A DNA stretch of 35,497 nucleotides from CAYQCH01 sp964415935 (GTDB lineage Bacteria > Patescibacteriota > Patescibacteriia > VMEV01 > CAYQCH01): the NCBI GenBank assembly GCA_964415935.1, contig CAYQCH010000007.1:1-35497 (forward strand), read 5' to 3'. Positions 14,322-20,728 of the stretch are shown piece by piece. Position numbers and translations under genes: made by a program. Below the pieces are notes generated by a model. That model did not search any database and was not told the origin of the DNA. It saw only the letters and a program-made list of their open reading frames with translations. Numbering within the stretch: the first letter of the stretch is position 1; the number at the start of each line of letters is the position of its first letter.

Positions 14322-15752
14322 CTAGGCCGCGTGGCGGGCGAGGTTGGCCTCGACCCAGTCGATGACCTTCTGGTCGTACTCGATCTCCTCGAGCTTGGAC
14401 CAGGTGTGGAAGAGAAGCATCAGCAGGTACTTGATCAGCTTGCGCTGGGCCTGCTTCTGGATGTGCGACTTCCACTCGTTGGGAGAGAAGACCACCATCC
14501 AGACGCGGCGGGCTGTCTCGCGATTGGCCTCGTCGGTCAGGAAGCCCACGAGCGCGGCATTGACCGTCTCGTTGTTCTTCTTGAACTCCTTGGCCTTCTC
14601 GTCGCCCACCACCACCGCCAGCGCCTTGTTCACGCGCTTACGGAGGGCGGCGTCGGAAACGAACCGCTCGATCTCGGGCTTGTCGCCCACGATCTTGGCG
14701 GTACGCTTCTGGGCATAGCCAGGCATCTGCTTGCCCTCCTGCTCCCAGCCCTGCGCGATGTGTACCTTGATCTCGTCCAGCCACTTGCGCCAGGGCGAAG
14801 CCTTGCGCTTGTTGATGAGCGAGACCCAGACGTANNNNNNNNNNNNNNNNNNNNNNNNNNNNNNNNNNNNNNNNNNNNNNNNNNNNNNNNNNNNNNNNNN
14901 NNNNNNNNNNNNNNNNNNNNNNNNNNNNNNNNNNAGCTGCTCGAGGATCTCCAGCGCCTCGGGCTCGAGCGAGGACGGCGCCTTGGCCTTCTTGGGCTTG
15001 GCAGCCTTGCCCTTGCGGCCCTTGGGCTTGCTGACCTCAGGCTCGGCCTCACTGGCCTGCTCTTCGGAGCTCTCGCCGTCGCCGGTCGCCTCCTCGGCCT
15101 GGGACTCCTCGTCCTCATGCATCGAGATGTGGCCGGCTTCCAGCAGGAGCTCCTCGCCGATGACGGCCTTGGCCATCTCGCCGGCGGAAGGCACGACGGT
15201 GATGTCCTTGCCCTCCATGACGCGCTGCAGCAGCAGGCGGTCGCGGTAAATGCCGATGAGTCGCAGCTGCGTGGGGATGCGGATACGCCGCTGGATGTCG
15301 TACAACCAGCCCACATGCAGCTTGAGGCGCGCTACGAGTTCGTCACGGGGACGCATCTCGTAAAAGACCTCGGGCTGCTTCTCGAACATGCCGTACAGCA
15401 CCTCGTGGTCGTCGCTATGGTCGGCCTTCTTGGCCTCGTCACGCGCCGTCTTGAGGTACTTGGTGGGCACGCGCATGACCTTGCCACCGCGGTGGTAAGC
15501 CATGAGCGCGGCGATGTCGCCGACGCCGCCCATTTCCATCACGACCACGTCGTCAGGCTGGACGCGGCGCAGGAGCTCGGCCCGCAGGCGCATGGCCTCG
15601 GCCTGCCGCTCCTCCGACTTGGCGATCTTCTCGGGCACGGCGACGGTGGTGTCCTCGATGTCCTCGGGGGACGTCCAGACACGCACCTTCATATCCTTGA
15701 CCTTCTGCCAGACCCACGCGAAGAAGCGGGGCCTTGTTCCCGTCACGGTCAC
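14322..15752 (-). CDS. IS110/RuvC-like DEDD-type protein within hairpin arrays
   Basis: Start GTG at 15752, four bases after an AGGAG site (complement of 15757-15761), about 80 bases downstream of a near-consensus promoter. Residues 1-180 resemble by layout the N-terminal DEDD domain of IS110-family transposases: DDVVVMEMGGVGDIAAL (67-83, Glu73), GGKVMRVPTKYLKTAR (89-104) and a DHSDD group (Asp111, Asp114) where IS110 has KTDxxDA, followed by RPRDELVARLKLHV and IRIPTQLRLIGIYRDRLLLQR. The first Asp is not certain. Residues 211-262 are an acidic then Lys/Ala/Pro linker. The C-terminal 170 residues are helical, basic and aromatic, with no IS110 C-terminal motif seen. A 100-N gap (14835-14934) interrupts it, so length and frame across the gap are uncertain. 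Confidence 0.55.
   Translation of the reverse strand: MTVTGTRPRFFAWVWQKVKDMKVRVWTSPEDIEDTTVAVPEKIAKSEERQAEAMRLRAELLRRVQPDDVVVMEMGGVGDIAALMAYHRGGKVMRVPTKYLKTARDEAKKADHSDDHEVLYGMFEKQPEVFYEMRPRDELVARLKLHVGWLYDIQRRIRIPTQLRLIGIYRDRLLLQRVMEGKDITVVPSAGEMAKAVIGEELLLEAGHISMHEDEESQAEEATGDGESSEEQASEAEPEVSKPKGRKGKAAKPKKAKAPSSLEPEALEILEQXXXXXXXXXXXXXXXXXXXXXXXXXXXXXXXXXXYVWVSLINKRKASPWRKWLDEIKVHIAQGWEQEGKQMPGYAQKRTAKIVGDKPEIERFVSDAALRKRVNKALAVVVGDEKAKEFKKNNETVNAALVGFLTDEANRETARRVWMVVFSPNEWKSHIQKQAQRKLIKYLLMLLFHTWSKLEEIEYDQKVIDWVEANLARHAA
14835..14934. other. assembly gap (100 N)
   Basis: One hundred Ns inside the DEDD-like gene. The flanks do not match each other, so the true missing length is unknown. 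Confidence 0.99.
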
Positions 15753-15842
15753 TTGTCTCCTGGATCGACCGGGTTGAACGTATGGAAAACCGGCCAAATC
15801 CTTCATGGCTTTACCCGCCAACGAGGCGGACAAAGTCGAAGA

Positions 15843-15871
15843 AAATTAACAAATTTCAGCAAAATTGTCAA
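15843..15871 (-). promoter_or_regulatory. promoter of the DEDD-like gene
   Basis: TTGACA (complement of 15866-15871), a 17-base spacer and TAATTT (complement of 15843-15848). The -35 is consensus. The leader to the GTG at 15752 is about 80 bases. Confidence 0.65.
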
Positions 15872-15885
15872 TCGTCAGCACGCTA

Positions 15886-15928
15886 TAAACAAAAAGAAGC
15901 GCCGTCAGACCTGGATAGACCTGACGGC
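15886..15928 (-). terminator. terminator of hairpin array II
   Basis: GCCGTCAG (15901-15908) pairs with CTGACGGC (15921-15928). On the minus strand the hairpin is followed by GCTTCTTTTTG, a good T-run. It also sits at the F-hairpin position of the repeating module, as if one F hairpin evolved into a terminator. Confidence 0.8.
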
Positions 15929-16366
15929 GTATGGCTGGATAACCCAACTGAACAGCTGACTCGGTGGAAAACTCCAGCCATTTTGTGGGGCGCGTTGCGA
16001 ATAAACCCGTGAAACGAACAGACTTCCTCACGAATTTCGCAACGCATGTGCGCGTGTATATTTGAAGCGCTTGGGAAAACAACCACCTAACTTGCAGATC
16101 GATTGCCAATCTTCCCAGCGCATATGAGTCGGGCGGCAAAGACGAGCCGAACTTTATGGACAGCCTCCTCATCCGCAGCCCTTCCTTGATTCACATCATC
16201 GATGCAAAGCGAGGAAGAGCGCCGCCAGACCATTTCTGATCCGGCGGCGGGCTGGATAGCGCAGGCAAGCGATGGGAGATCGCTGTAAACTCCAGCCGTG
16301 GACGTAGCGTTGTGGATAGCGAGATCGAACTTTTGAAAACACTGGCTGTAAAACACCGCAACGCTT
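15886..16366 (-). ncRNA. hairpin array II: discrete structured non-coding RNA of about 480 nt
   Basis: Reading 5' to 3' on the minus strand the hairpins are B (16365-16306), A (16297-16250), F (16248-16221), E (16217-16181), D (16181-16131), H (16121-16067), B (16045-15992), A (15979-15933) and the terminator. The same hairpin types and order occur in array I. A TTGACG-17-TAGCTT promoter puts the first base at about 16366, exactly where hairpin B begins, and a T-rich terminator ends it. No ORF of note. The unit therefore looks like a complete RNA gene. It lies just upstream of, and in the same direction as, the DEDD-like gene. No known RNA family was recognised. Confidence 0.72.
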
Positions 16367-16372
16367 CAAGAG

Positions 16373-16401
16373 AAGCTAGCAAACATCTGGCACCGCGTCA
16401 A
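16373..16401 (-). promoter_or_regulatory. promoter of hairpin array II
   Basis: TTGACG (complement of 16396-16401), exactly 17 bases, TAGCTT (complement of 16373-16378). Transcription would start about seven bases later at the first hairpin. Confidence 0.65.
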
Positions 16402-16410
16402 TCATCAACT

Positions 16411-16443
16411 GAAAAGACCGCACAAAATATCGTGCGGCTTTTT
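16411..16443. terminator. bidirectional terminator after the tRNA-like gene
   Basis: CCGCAC (16418-16423), eight-base loop, GTGCGG (16432-16437), with TCTTTTC on the minus side and CTTTTTC on the plus side. It follows the tRNA-like gene on the minus strand and precedes the array II promoter. Confidence 0.8.
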
Positions 16444-16452
16444 CACCTCACA

Positions 16453-16525
16453 TGGACCCGACGGGATTCGCACCCGTTTCCCTAGGTGTCGACTCTAGGA
16501 TGTTAACTACATACACTACGGGCCC
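16453..16525 (-). tRNA. tRNA-like gene, apparent anticodon CGA, class I body
   Basis: 73 bases fold as a tRNA on the minus strand: acceptor GGGCCCG / CGGGTCC (one G-U), D stem GTGT/ACAT, T stem ACGGG/CCCGT with loop TGCGAAT, discriminator A, CCA not encoded. The anticodon stem is CTAGA/CCTAG with an A-C mismatch next to the loop, and the seven-base loop GTCGACA gives anticodon CGA after U33. CGA would read UCG (Ser), but serine tRNAs have a long variable arm and this one has four bases. The D loop lacks the usual GG pair. It may be a degenerate tRNA, a misread anticodon loop, or a tRNA of unusual identity. A terminator follows. Confidence 0.6.
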
Positions 16526-16551
16526 CCAAGCCCATGTGAGTTTTGAAAATA

Positions 16552-16634
16552 AATAAAAACAACCACGCCTTGGGCAGAGGTTGTTTTTATGACACCTAGG
16601 GAGAGGCCGCTTGTGCATGCCTCCTAGAGTTTGT
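16552..16634 (-). ncRNA. small RNA or attenuated leader upstream of the tRNA-like gene
   Basis: A near-consensus promoter (16641-16669) should start a transcript near 16634. About 50-75 bases later comes a hairpin with a T-run (16558-16585), which could end it before the tRNA. The RNA contains an AGGAGG next to an ATG, so a short leader peptide starting MHKRPLPRCHK is possible; that frame runs on into the tRNA and is not convincing. Two segments are antisense to the anticodon arm of the tRNA-like gene. Its function is unknown. Confidence 0.45.
16558..16585. terminator. bidirectional terminator or attenuator hairpin
   Basis: AACAACC (16558-16564) pairs with GGTTGTT (16579-16585). T-runs follow on both strands (TTTTTATTT on the minus strand). 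On the minus strand it lies between the leader promoter and the tRNA-like gene. Confidence 0.7.
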
Positions 16635-16640
16635 ACATAT

Positions 16641-16669
16641 AGTATAGCTGCAAAAAAGTGTCTCGTCAA
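16641..16669 (-). promoter_or_regulatory. promoter of tRNA-like gene/leader RNA
   Basis: TTGACG (complement of 16664-16669), 17 bases, TATACT (complement of 16641-16646). One of the best sigma-70-type promoters in the window. Confidence 0.75.
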
Positions 16670-16683
16670 TAAACAAAACTGAA

Positions 16684-16735
16684 AAGCCGCACCCATTGAG
16701 CACGACTTTTCAGTCGAACACAACGGATGCGGCTT
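16684..16735 (-). terminator. long-loop terminator hairpin of following hypothetical
   Basis: AAGCCGCA (16684-16691) pairs with TGCGGCTT (16728-16735); the 36-base loop holds an inner CGAC/GTCG hairpin. On the minus strand it follows the gene ending at 16748 and is trailed by TTCAGTTTTG. Confidence 0.55.
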
Positions 16736-16747
16736 CAGAAAAGCGCG

Positions 16748-17527
16748 CTACCCGATGATCACCGGCGAGATGGTATCGCTGTCATCCCGATCGGCCTTCG
16801 CCCACGCTTGCAGCGTCAATGAATCGCGCTGGGCGCCGTAGCACAAGGCCGGATTAAACCCCCAGTCATGGCGGCCAGGGTCATAGGCCTCCAGAGCCGC
16901 CATCCGGAAGTACGGGCCATACCCGCTCCGCTCACGACGGATCCACATGGGATGCTGCGCGGCCAGGGCCAGCACTTCCGGCCCAGCAGGCTGGCCATTC
17001 CTGTCGGGCCGTCCCGCCACGACCCTCAGGCGAACCCAGCGAATCGTGAGTGGCTGAAATACATGGGACCGATCCACGTAGCGCAGGCGTTCCGGCCCGA
17101 ATTCCGGAATGTGCAGCACGTTGGTTTGCGCATAGCACTGGTCTGAAGCCCACCGCCACAGAAAATGCATTGTTTCCAAAAGGGTGTCGAGAGTGATAAC
17201 CAGCACGGCGCATTCGTTGACATCGTCCGTGTACTGCGGCGGAATCTTCATTCCAACCCACTTCAGGCGTTCGTAATTGCAGCCAGACAGCTTCAGGCGC
17301 TCAATGGCCGCATCGCGCACATGCCTGGACTCAGTAAACATCCCATGCACCAGCTTGGTCCCGTCAAACGGGTGCTGGTTGCGCATGGCCTTGGCCATGG
17401 CGCCCCAGACATGCCGGTGCGTCAACAGCTGCCTGGCCTCGTCAGGCGTAACGTACTTCCCCATCTCGCGGAACAAGTCGGCCATCTGCCCGGCCGACAA
17501 CGCTTGCATCAGGCTGGCCTCTTTCAC
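16748..17527 (-). CDS. hypothetical protein, 259 aa, related to the gene at 30311
   Basis: GTG start at 17527 preceded by GAGGAGGG (complement of 17534-17541) and, further up, a TTGACG-17-AATACT promoter. The family is not recognised. The N-terminus contains LSAGQMADLFREMGKYV followed by helices (residues about 9-50); the hypothetical protein at 30311 has a similar LSAGQYRELATAVLKAL start, which suggests a paralogous pair. The middle is mixed alpha/beta with conserved-looking Trp and Cys (HFLWRWASDQCYAQ), and a Pro/Arg-rich segment precedes a WGFNPALCYG motif near the end. No signal peptide or membrane helix. A single terminator-like hairpin follows. Confidence 0.6.
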   Translation of the reverse strand: MKEASLMQALSAGQMADLFREMGKYVTPDEARQLLTHRHVWGAMAKAMRNQHPFDGTKLVHGMFTESRHVRDAAIERLKLSGCNYERLKWVGMKIPPQYTDDVNECAVLVITLDTLLETMHFLWRWASDQCYAQTNVLHIPEFGPERLRYVDRSHVFQPLTIRWVRLRVVAGRPDRNGQPAGPEVLALAAQHPMWIRRERSGYGPYFRMAALEAYDPGRHDWGFNPALCYGAQRDSLTLQAWAKADRDDSDTISPVIIG

Positions 17528-17609
17528 AGGCGTGCCCTCCTCAACCTGCCGCAGGCTTGCCCGCTCCCGCCACCGTGGCGGCTTTGGGCTGGCCCGTCAG
17601 CATCGGCGC

Positions 17610-17638
17610 AGTATTTCAAAAACAGGCCGCCGCGTCAA
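17610..17638 (-). promoter_or_regulatory. promoter of hypothetical gene at 17527
   Basis: TTGACG (complement of 17633-17638), 17 bases, AATACT (complement of 17610-17615). The flank resembles that of the promoter at 31077-31105 (TTGACGC, GGCGG, then a T-run). Confidence 0.55.
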
Positions 17639-17656
17639 CGGGAATGGTCGAAATGC

Positions 17657-17685
17657 TTGTTTTTTCGGCCATTTTTGGATAGAAT
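17657..17685 (+). promoter_or_regulatory. gatB promoter
   Basis: TTGTTT (17657-17662), 17 bases, TAGAAT (17680-17685); the gatB ATG follows 24 bases later, after a pyrimidine-rich stretch with no Shine-Dalgarno sequence. Confidence 0.55.
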
Positions 17686-17709
17686 CCATCCATAAATCCT
17701 CCTTTTGTT

Positions 17710-19233
17710 ATGTCCAAATACGAAGTGATTATAGGCCTGGAAACGCATGTGCAGCTCAAGACCAAAACCAAAATGTTTTGTGCCTGCGCCAACACCAGCG
17801 ACGACCAGCCGCCCAACACCTCCGTCTGCCCCATTTGCATGGGACATCCAGGCACGCTGCCGGTCATCAACCGGCAGGCGCTGGAGTACGGACTGAAAAC
17901 GGCGCTGGCCCTGAATTGTGAAATCCCGGAACAATCCAAGTTCGACCGCAAGCATTATTTTTACCCTGACCTGCCAAAAGGGTATCAGATTTCGCAATAC
18001 GACCAGCCCATTGGCGGACGCGGCAAGCTGACCGTCATGCTCGAAGACGGCACTGCGCGGGAGATTGGCATTCACCGCCTGCATCTGGAAGAAGACGCGG
18101 CCAAGCTCATTCACTCCGACCAGGGCAGTTTTGTCGACTTTAACCGCGCCGGCACGCCGCTGATGGAAATTGTTTCCGAGCCCGACATCCGCAGCGCCGA
18201 AGAGGCCAAAGCCTATTTGCAGGAAATGCGCGCCATTGTCCGCTACCTGGGCGTATCCGATGCGGACATGGAAAAAGGCAACATGCGCTGCGACGTCAAC
18301 ATTTCCCTGCGCCCCACGGACTGGGAGGACGACCGCTACTCGCCAAAAACCGAATTGAAAAACATCAACTCGTTCCGCGCCGTGGAGCGCGCCATCCGCT
18401 ACGAAATCGAACGCCAGACAGCGTTATGGGAAGAAGGCAACCCGCCGCAAATCACCACCACCCGCGGCTGGAATGACACGGAACAACGCACCGAAAAGCA
18501 GCGCAGCAAGGAAGACGCCGCCGATTACCGCTACTTCCCCGATCCGGACCTGGCGCCCTTGCGCTTTGGCTACAACATCCGCGAGGAGCAAGCCCAAGCC
18601 GGCATCATTGACGTACAGCGCCTGGAAGCGATGCTGCCAGAATTGCCCCGCAAGAAACGCGAGCGGTTTATGGCTGAATACGGCCTGACCGCCGCCGAAA
18701 GCAACGCTATCGTGTACGACCAGCCGCTGGCCGCCTACTTTGAACATGTTGTTTCGGAGCTGGAAGCCTGGGCCGGCGATACGCAAGGCATCGACTGGGA
18801 AAAGGACAAAAAGAAGCTGGTAAAGTCCGCTTCCGGCTGGCTGACCAGCAAACTCATGAAACTGGCCATGGACGCCAACCAAAGCATTGCCGATAGCAAA
18901 GTGACGCCAGAAAACTTTGCCGAACTCATTACCATGCTGCATACCGGAGCCACCAACAGCGCCGTCGGCCAGCAAGTCCTGCAGTTCATGCATGAAAAAG
19001 GCGGCGACCCGTCCAACATCGTGCAGGACCTGGGCCTCGCCCAGATCAGCGACAGCGGCGAGCTGCAAAAAATCATTGACGACGTCATTGCCGGAAACGC
19101 CAAATCCGTGGCCGACTATAAATCCGGCAAGGAAAACGCCCTGCAGTTCTTGCTCGGCCAGGTCATGCGCCAGACCAAAGGAAAGGCCAACCCGCAAACG
19201 GCGGCTGAACTCCTGAAACAATCCCTTCAATAA
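17710..19233 (+). CDS. gatB: Asp/Glu-tRNA(Asn/Gln) amidotransferase subunit B
   Basis: 507 residues including the C-terminal tail domain. Start MSKYEVIIGLETHVQLKTKTKM shows the GatB signature. The zinc site Cys24-x-Cys26 and Cys40-x2-Cys43 (SVCPICMGHPG) is intact. Further motifs are FDRKHYFYPDLPKGYQISQY (about 78-97), EEDAAKLIHS, VDFNRAGTPLMEIVSEPD, and KTELKNINSFRAVERAI, followed by the DYRYFPDPDL segment. Subunit B phosphorylates the Asp or Glu on misacylated tRNA and works with GatA and GatC to make Asn- or Gln-tRNA. The last 150 residues are the helical YqeY-like domain that binds the tRNA elbow. gatA and gatC are not in the window. A YqeY gene follows 14 bases later. Confidence 0.95.
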   Translation: MSKYEVIIGLETHVQLKTKTKMFCACANTSDDQPPNTSVCPICMGHPGTLPVINRQALEYGLKTALALNCEIPEQSKFDRKHYFYPDLPKGYQISQYDQPIGGRGKLTVMLEDGTAREIGIHRLHLEEDAAKLIHSDQGSFVDFNRAGTPLMEIVSEPDIRSAEEAKAYLQEMRAIVRYLGVSDADMEKGNMRCDVNISLRPTDWEDDRYSPKTELKNINSFRAVERAIRYEIERQTALWEEGNPPQITTTRGWNDTEQRTEKQRSKEDAADYRYFPDPDLAPLRFGYNIREEQAQAGIIDVQRLEAMLPELPRKKRERFMAEYGLTAAESNAIVYDQPLAAYFEHVVSELEAWAGDTQGIDWEKDKKKLVKSASGWLTSKLMKLAMDANQSIADSKVTPENFAELITMLHTGATNSAVGQQVLQFMHEKGGDPSNIVQDLGLAQISDSGELQKIIDDVIAGNAKSVADYKSGKENALQFLLGQVMRQTKGKANPQTAAELLKQSLQ

Positions 19234-19247
19234 TTAATTTCATATCT

Positions 19248-19718
19248 ATGGAGCTCGTTGACCGAACCAAAGGTAACACCATCCAGGACAAAATCGACGA
19301 CGACTACAAGGCCGCCTTCAAGGCCAAGAATGTCGATGTATACATGCCCCTGCGGCCGGTGTTATCGGGGCTGAAACAGGCCTCCATCGACGCGCGCAAA
19401 GAACTGACCAATGAGGAAATCATCAATATCCTCAAAACGGAGGTAAAAAAACGCAAAGACGCGCTGGAACAGTTCAAGCAAGGCGGCCGCGAAGACCTGG
19501 TGAAGCAGGCCGAAAACGAAATCAAGGTCATTTCCGCCTACCTGCCCGCGCAAATGGATGATGCGGCCTTGCGCGCCATCGTGGAAGAAACCAAAGCCGA
19601 ACTGGGAATCGACGACCCTAAAAAAGCCGGCCAGCTCATGGGCGCCGTCATGAAGAAAGTCAAAGGCCAGGCTGACGGCGGCCGCGTGAAGTCCATGGTT
19701 GACGAGCTGTTGAAATAG
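19248..19718 (+). CDS. yqeY: GatB/YqeY domain-containing protein
   Basis: 156 residues. The YqeY family pattern is seen: LTNEEIINILKTEVKKRKDALEQFKQGGREDLV (about 55-87), ENEIKVISAYLPAQM (about 90-104) and KAGQLMGAVMKKVKGQADGGRV (about 124-145). The usual LRLLKAAI-type helix near the N-terminus is replaced by VLSGLKQASIDARKEL, which is an acceptable variant. YqeY is a stand-alone relative of the GatB tail domain with a proposed tRNA-binding role. Its place right behind gatB makes a functional link plausible. It is probably co-transcribed with gatB, and a strong terminator follows. Confidence 0.9.
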   Translation: MELVDRTKGNTIQDKIDDDYKAAFKAKNVDVYMPLRPVLSGLKQASIDARKELTNEEIINILKTEVKKRKDALEQFKQGGREDLVKQAENEIKVISAYLPAQMDDAALRAIVEETKAELGIDDPKKAGQLMGAVMKKVKGQADGGRVKSMVDELLK

Positions 19719-19730
19719 TTTACAAAACAA

Positions 19731-19763
19731 AAAACCGCCCTGTTCCGCAGGCGGTTTTTTGTT
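19731..19763 (+). terminator. Rho-independent terminator of gatB-yqeY
   Basis: ACCGCC and GGCGGT arms around a nine-base loop, with A-run and T-run flanks on both sides; it can serve the convergent anti-sigma-like gene too. Confidence 0.85.
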
Positions 19764-19777
19764 TTGTACTGGTCGGG

Positions 19778-20728
19778 TTAATCCCGTCCTTCGATGCGCA
19801 GGTTCAGCAGTCGAAGGTTTTTGGAATCGCGNNNNNNNNNNNNNNNNNNNNNNNNNNNNNNNNNNNNNNNNNNNNNNNNNNNNNNNNNNNNNNNNNNNNN
19901 NNNNNNNNNNNNNNNNNNNNNNNNNNNNNNNACCTCTTCCAGCTTATGGCGCGCGGCTTTTAGTTTGCCTTCAGCGGCGCGCTGCTTCTTTTCCGCCTTT
20001 TCGTCACGTTCTTCCTCATCGTCATCATCGCTTTCATCTTCATCCTCATCTTCGGCGGCAAGAGAGGCTTCCAGTTCCTCGGCATCGTCGCTATGCGCCT
20101 TCACTTCTTTATGAAATTCCACGGTCTGGCCATCAACTTTAATGAGCAGCGATTCGAGGATGCGCTCGTGGGTGCGCAAGGCGACATCCAGACGCGCGCT
20201 GGCTTCAGCGGCGGTGTCCAGGTCTTTTTCTTTAAATTTTTCGACCAGCTCTTTGGCCTTTTCCACGCGCTGAGCCAGCTGAGCTTCAATGACTACGCGC
20301 GTTTCTTCATCCAACCGGCCTTCCACGGCCAAGGCCTCGGCTTCTTCCAGGCGGCGCTCCACCAGGCGAGCCTTTACTTCCACCTTGGCTTCAGGCGTAA
20401 CAGCCAGCACTTCAAGGATCGGTTCATTAATGGACGTTTTAACCACGTACAGGGCGTCGCCCGGCAGGGATTGCTCCGCGGCGTAGGTAACGCCGCCGCC
20501 GGCGGCAAGGGAAATAGCTAAGACGAGAGCGATAATCATAGGCTTAGAGATATTTAACGCTAAAGTGGGAATGGTAACCCCATGCCATAGTTGACGCATC
20601 AGCGAGGGTTTTCTTACCGGATGCTGCTGCATGAATTTTTGCAGCTGAAAACGCCCCTCGGCTTTCTCCGCCGGCGCAAGCTGCTGGGAGCGAACGGGTG
20701 AAAACATATCTTCAGGCTGCTTATTCAT
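19778..20728 (-). CDS. DUF5667-like membrane protein, putative anti-sigma partner
   Basis: About 316 residues, interrupted by a 100-N gap near the C-terminus (19832-19931), so the tail frame is uncertain. The N-terminal 58 residues are cytoplasmic, with a Pro-rich QQLAPAEKAEGRFQLQKF stretch. One membrane helix follows (PMIIALVLAISLAAGGGVTY, about 63-82), then AAEQSLPGDALYVVKTSIN, the hallmark of DUF5667 proteins. After it comes a long Glu/Lys/Ala coiled-coil region (about 110-215) and an acidic run of Asp and Glu (about 225-245). The start overlaps the sigma-factor stop by eight bases, implying translational coupling. The usual inference is a membrane-bound anti-sigma factor or sensor for that sigma factor. 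Confidence 0.75.
   Translation of the reverse strand: MNKQPEDMFSPVRSQQLAPAEKAEGRFQLQKFMQQHPVRKPSLMRQLWHGVTIPTLALNISKPMIIALVLAISLAAGGGVTYAAEQSLPGDALYVVKTSINEPILEVLAVTPEAKVEVKARLVERRLEEAEALAVEGRLDEETRVVIEAQLAQRVEKAKELVEKFKEKDLDTAAEASARLDVALRTHERILESLLIKVDGQTVEFHKEVKAHSDDAEELEASLAAEDEDEDESDDDDEEERDEKAEKKQRAAEGKLKAARHKLEEXXXXXXXXXXXXXXXXXXXXXXXXXXXXXXXXXXRDSKNLRLLNLRIEGRD
19832..19931. other. assembly gap (100 N)
   Basis: Inside the DUF5667-like gene. The flanks do not overlap each other, so the true length is unknown; the acidic and Lys-rich repetitive coding sequence nearby may have hindered assembly. Confidence 0.99.

Noticed and set aside
14268..15959. Very long plus-strand open frame across the array-associated gene
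   Set aside because: It is antisense to the minus-strand gene, which has a promoter, AGGAG site and protein-like sequence; the plus translation is Leu/Gly/Ala-rich and typical of a shadow in GC-rich DNA.
13340..16366. Integron cassette array with attC-like hairpins
   Set aside because: The arms lack RYYYAAC/GTTRRRY core sites, cassettes have no ORFs and no integrase of the tyrosine type is seen.
16453..16630. Circularly permuted tRNA gene
   Set aside because: A complete tRNA fold is already present at 16453-16525; the upstream pieces are antisense, not sense, copies.
16448..16723. ORF reading through the tRNA-like gene
   Set aside because: The frame crosses a terminator and the tRNA; an AGGAGG-ATG inside may drive a short leader peptide, but the full frame is unlikely to be a protein.
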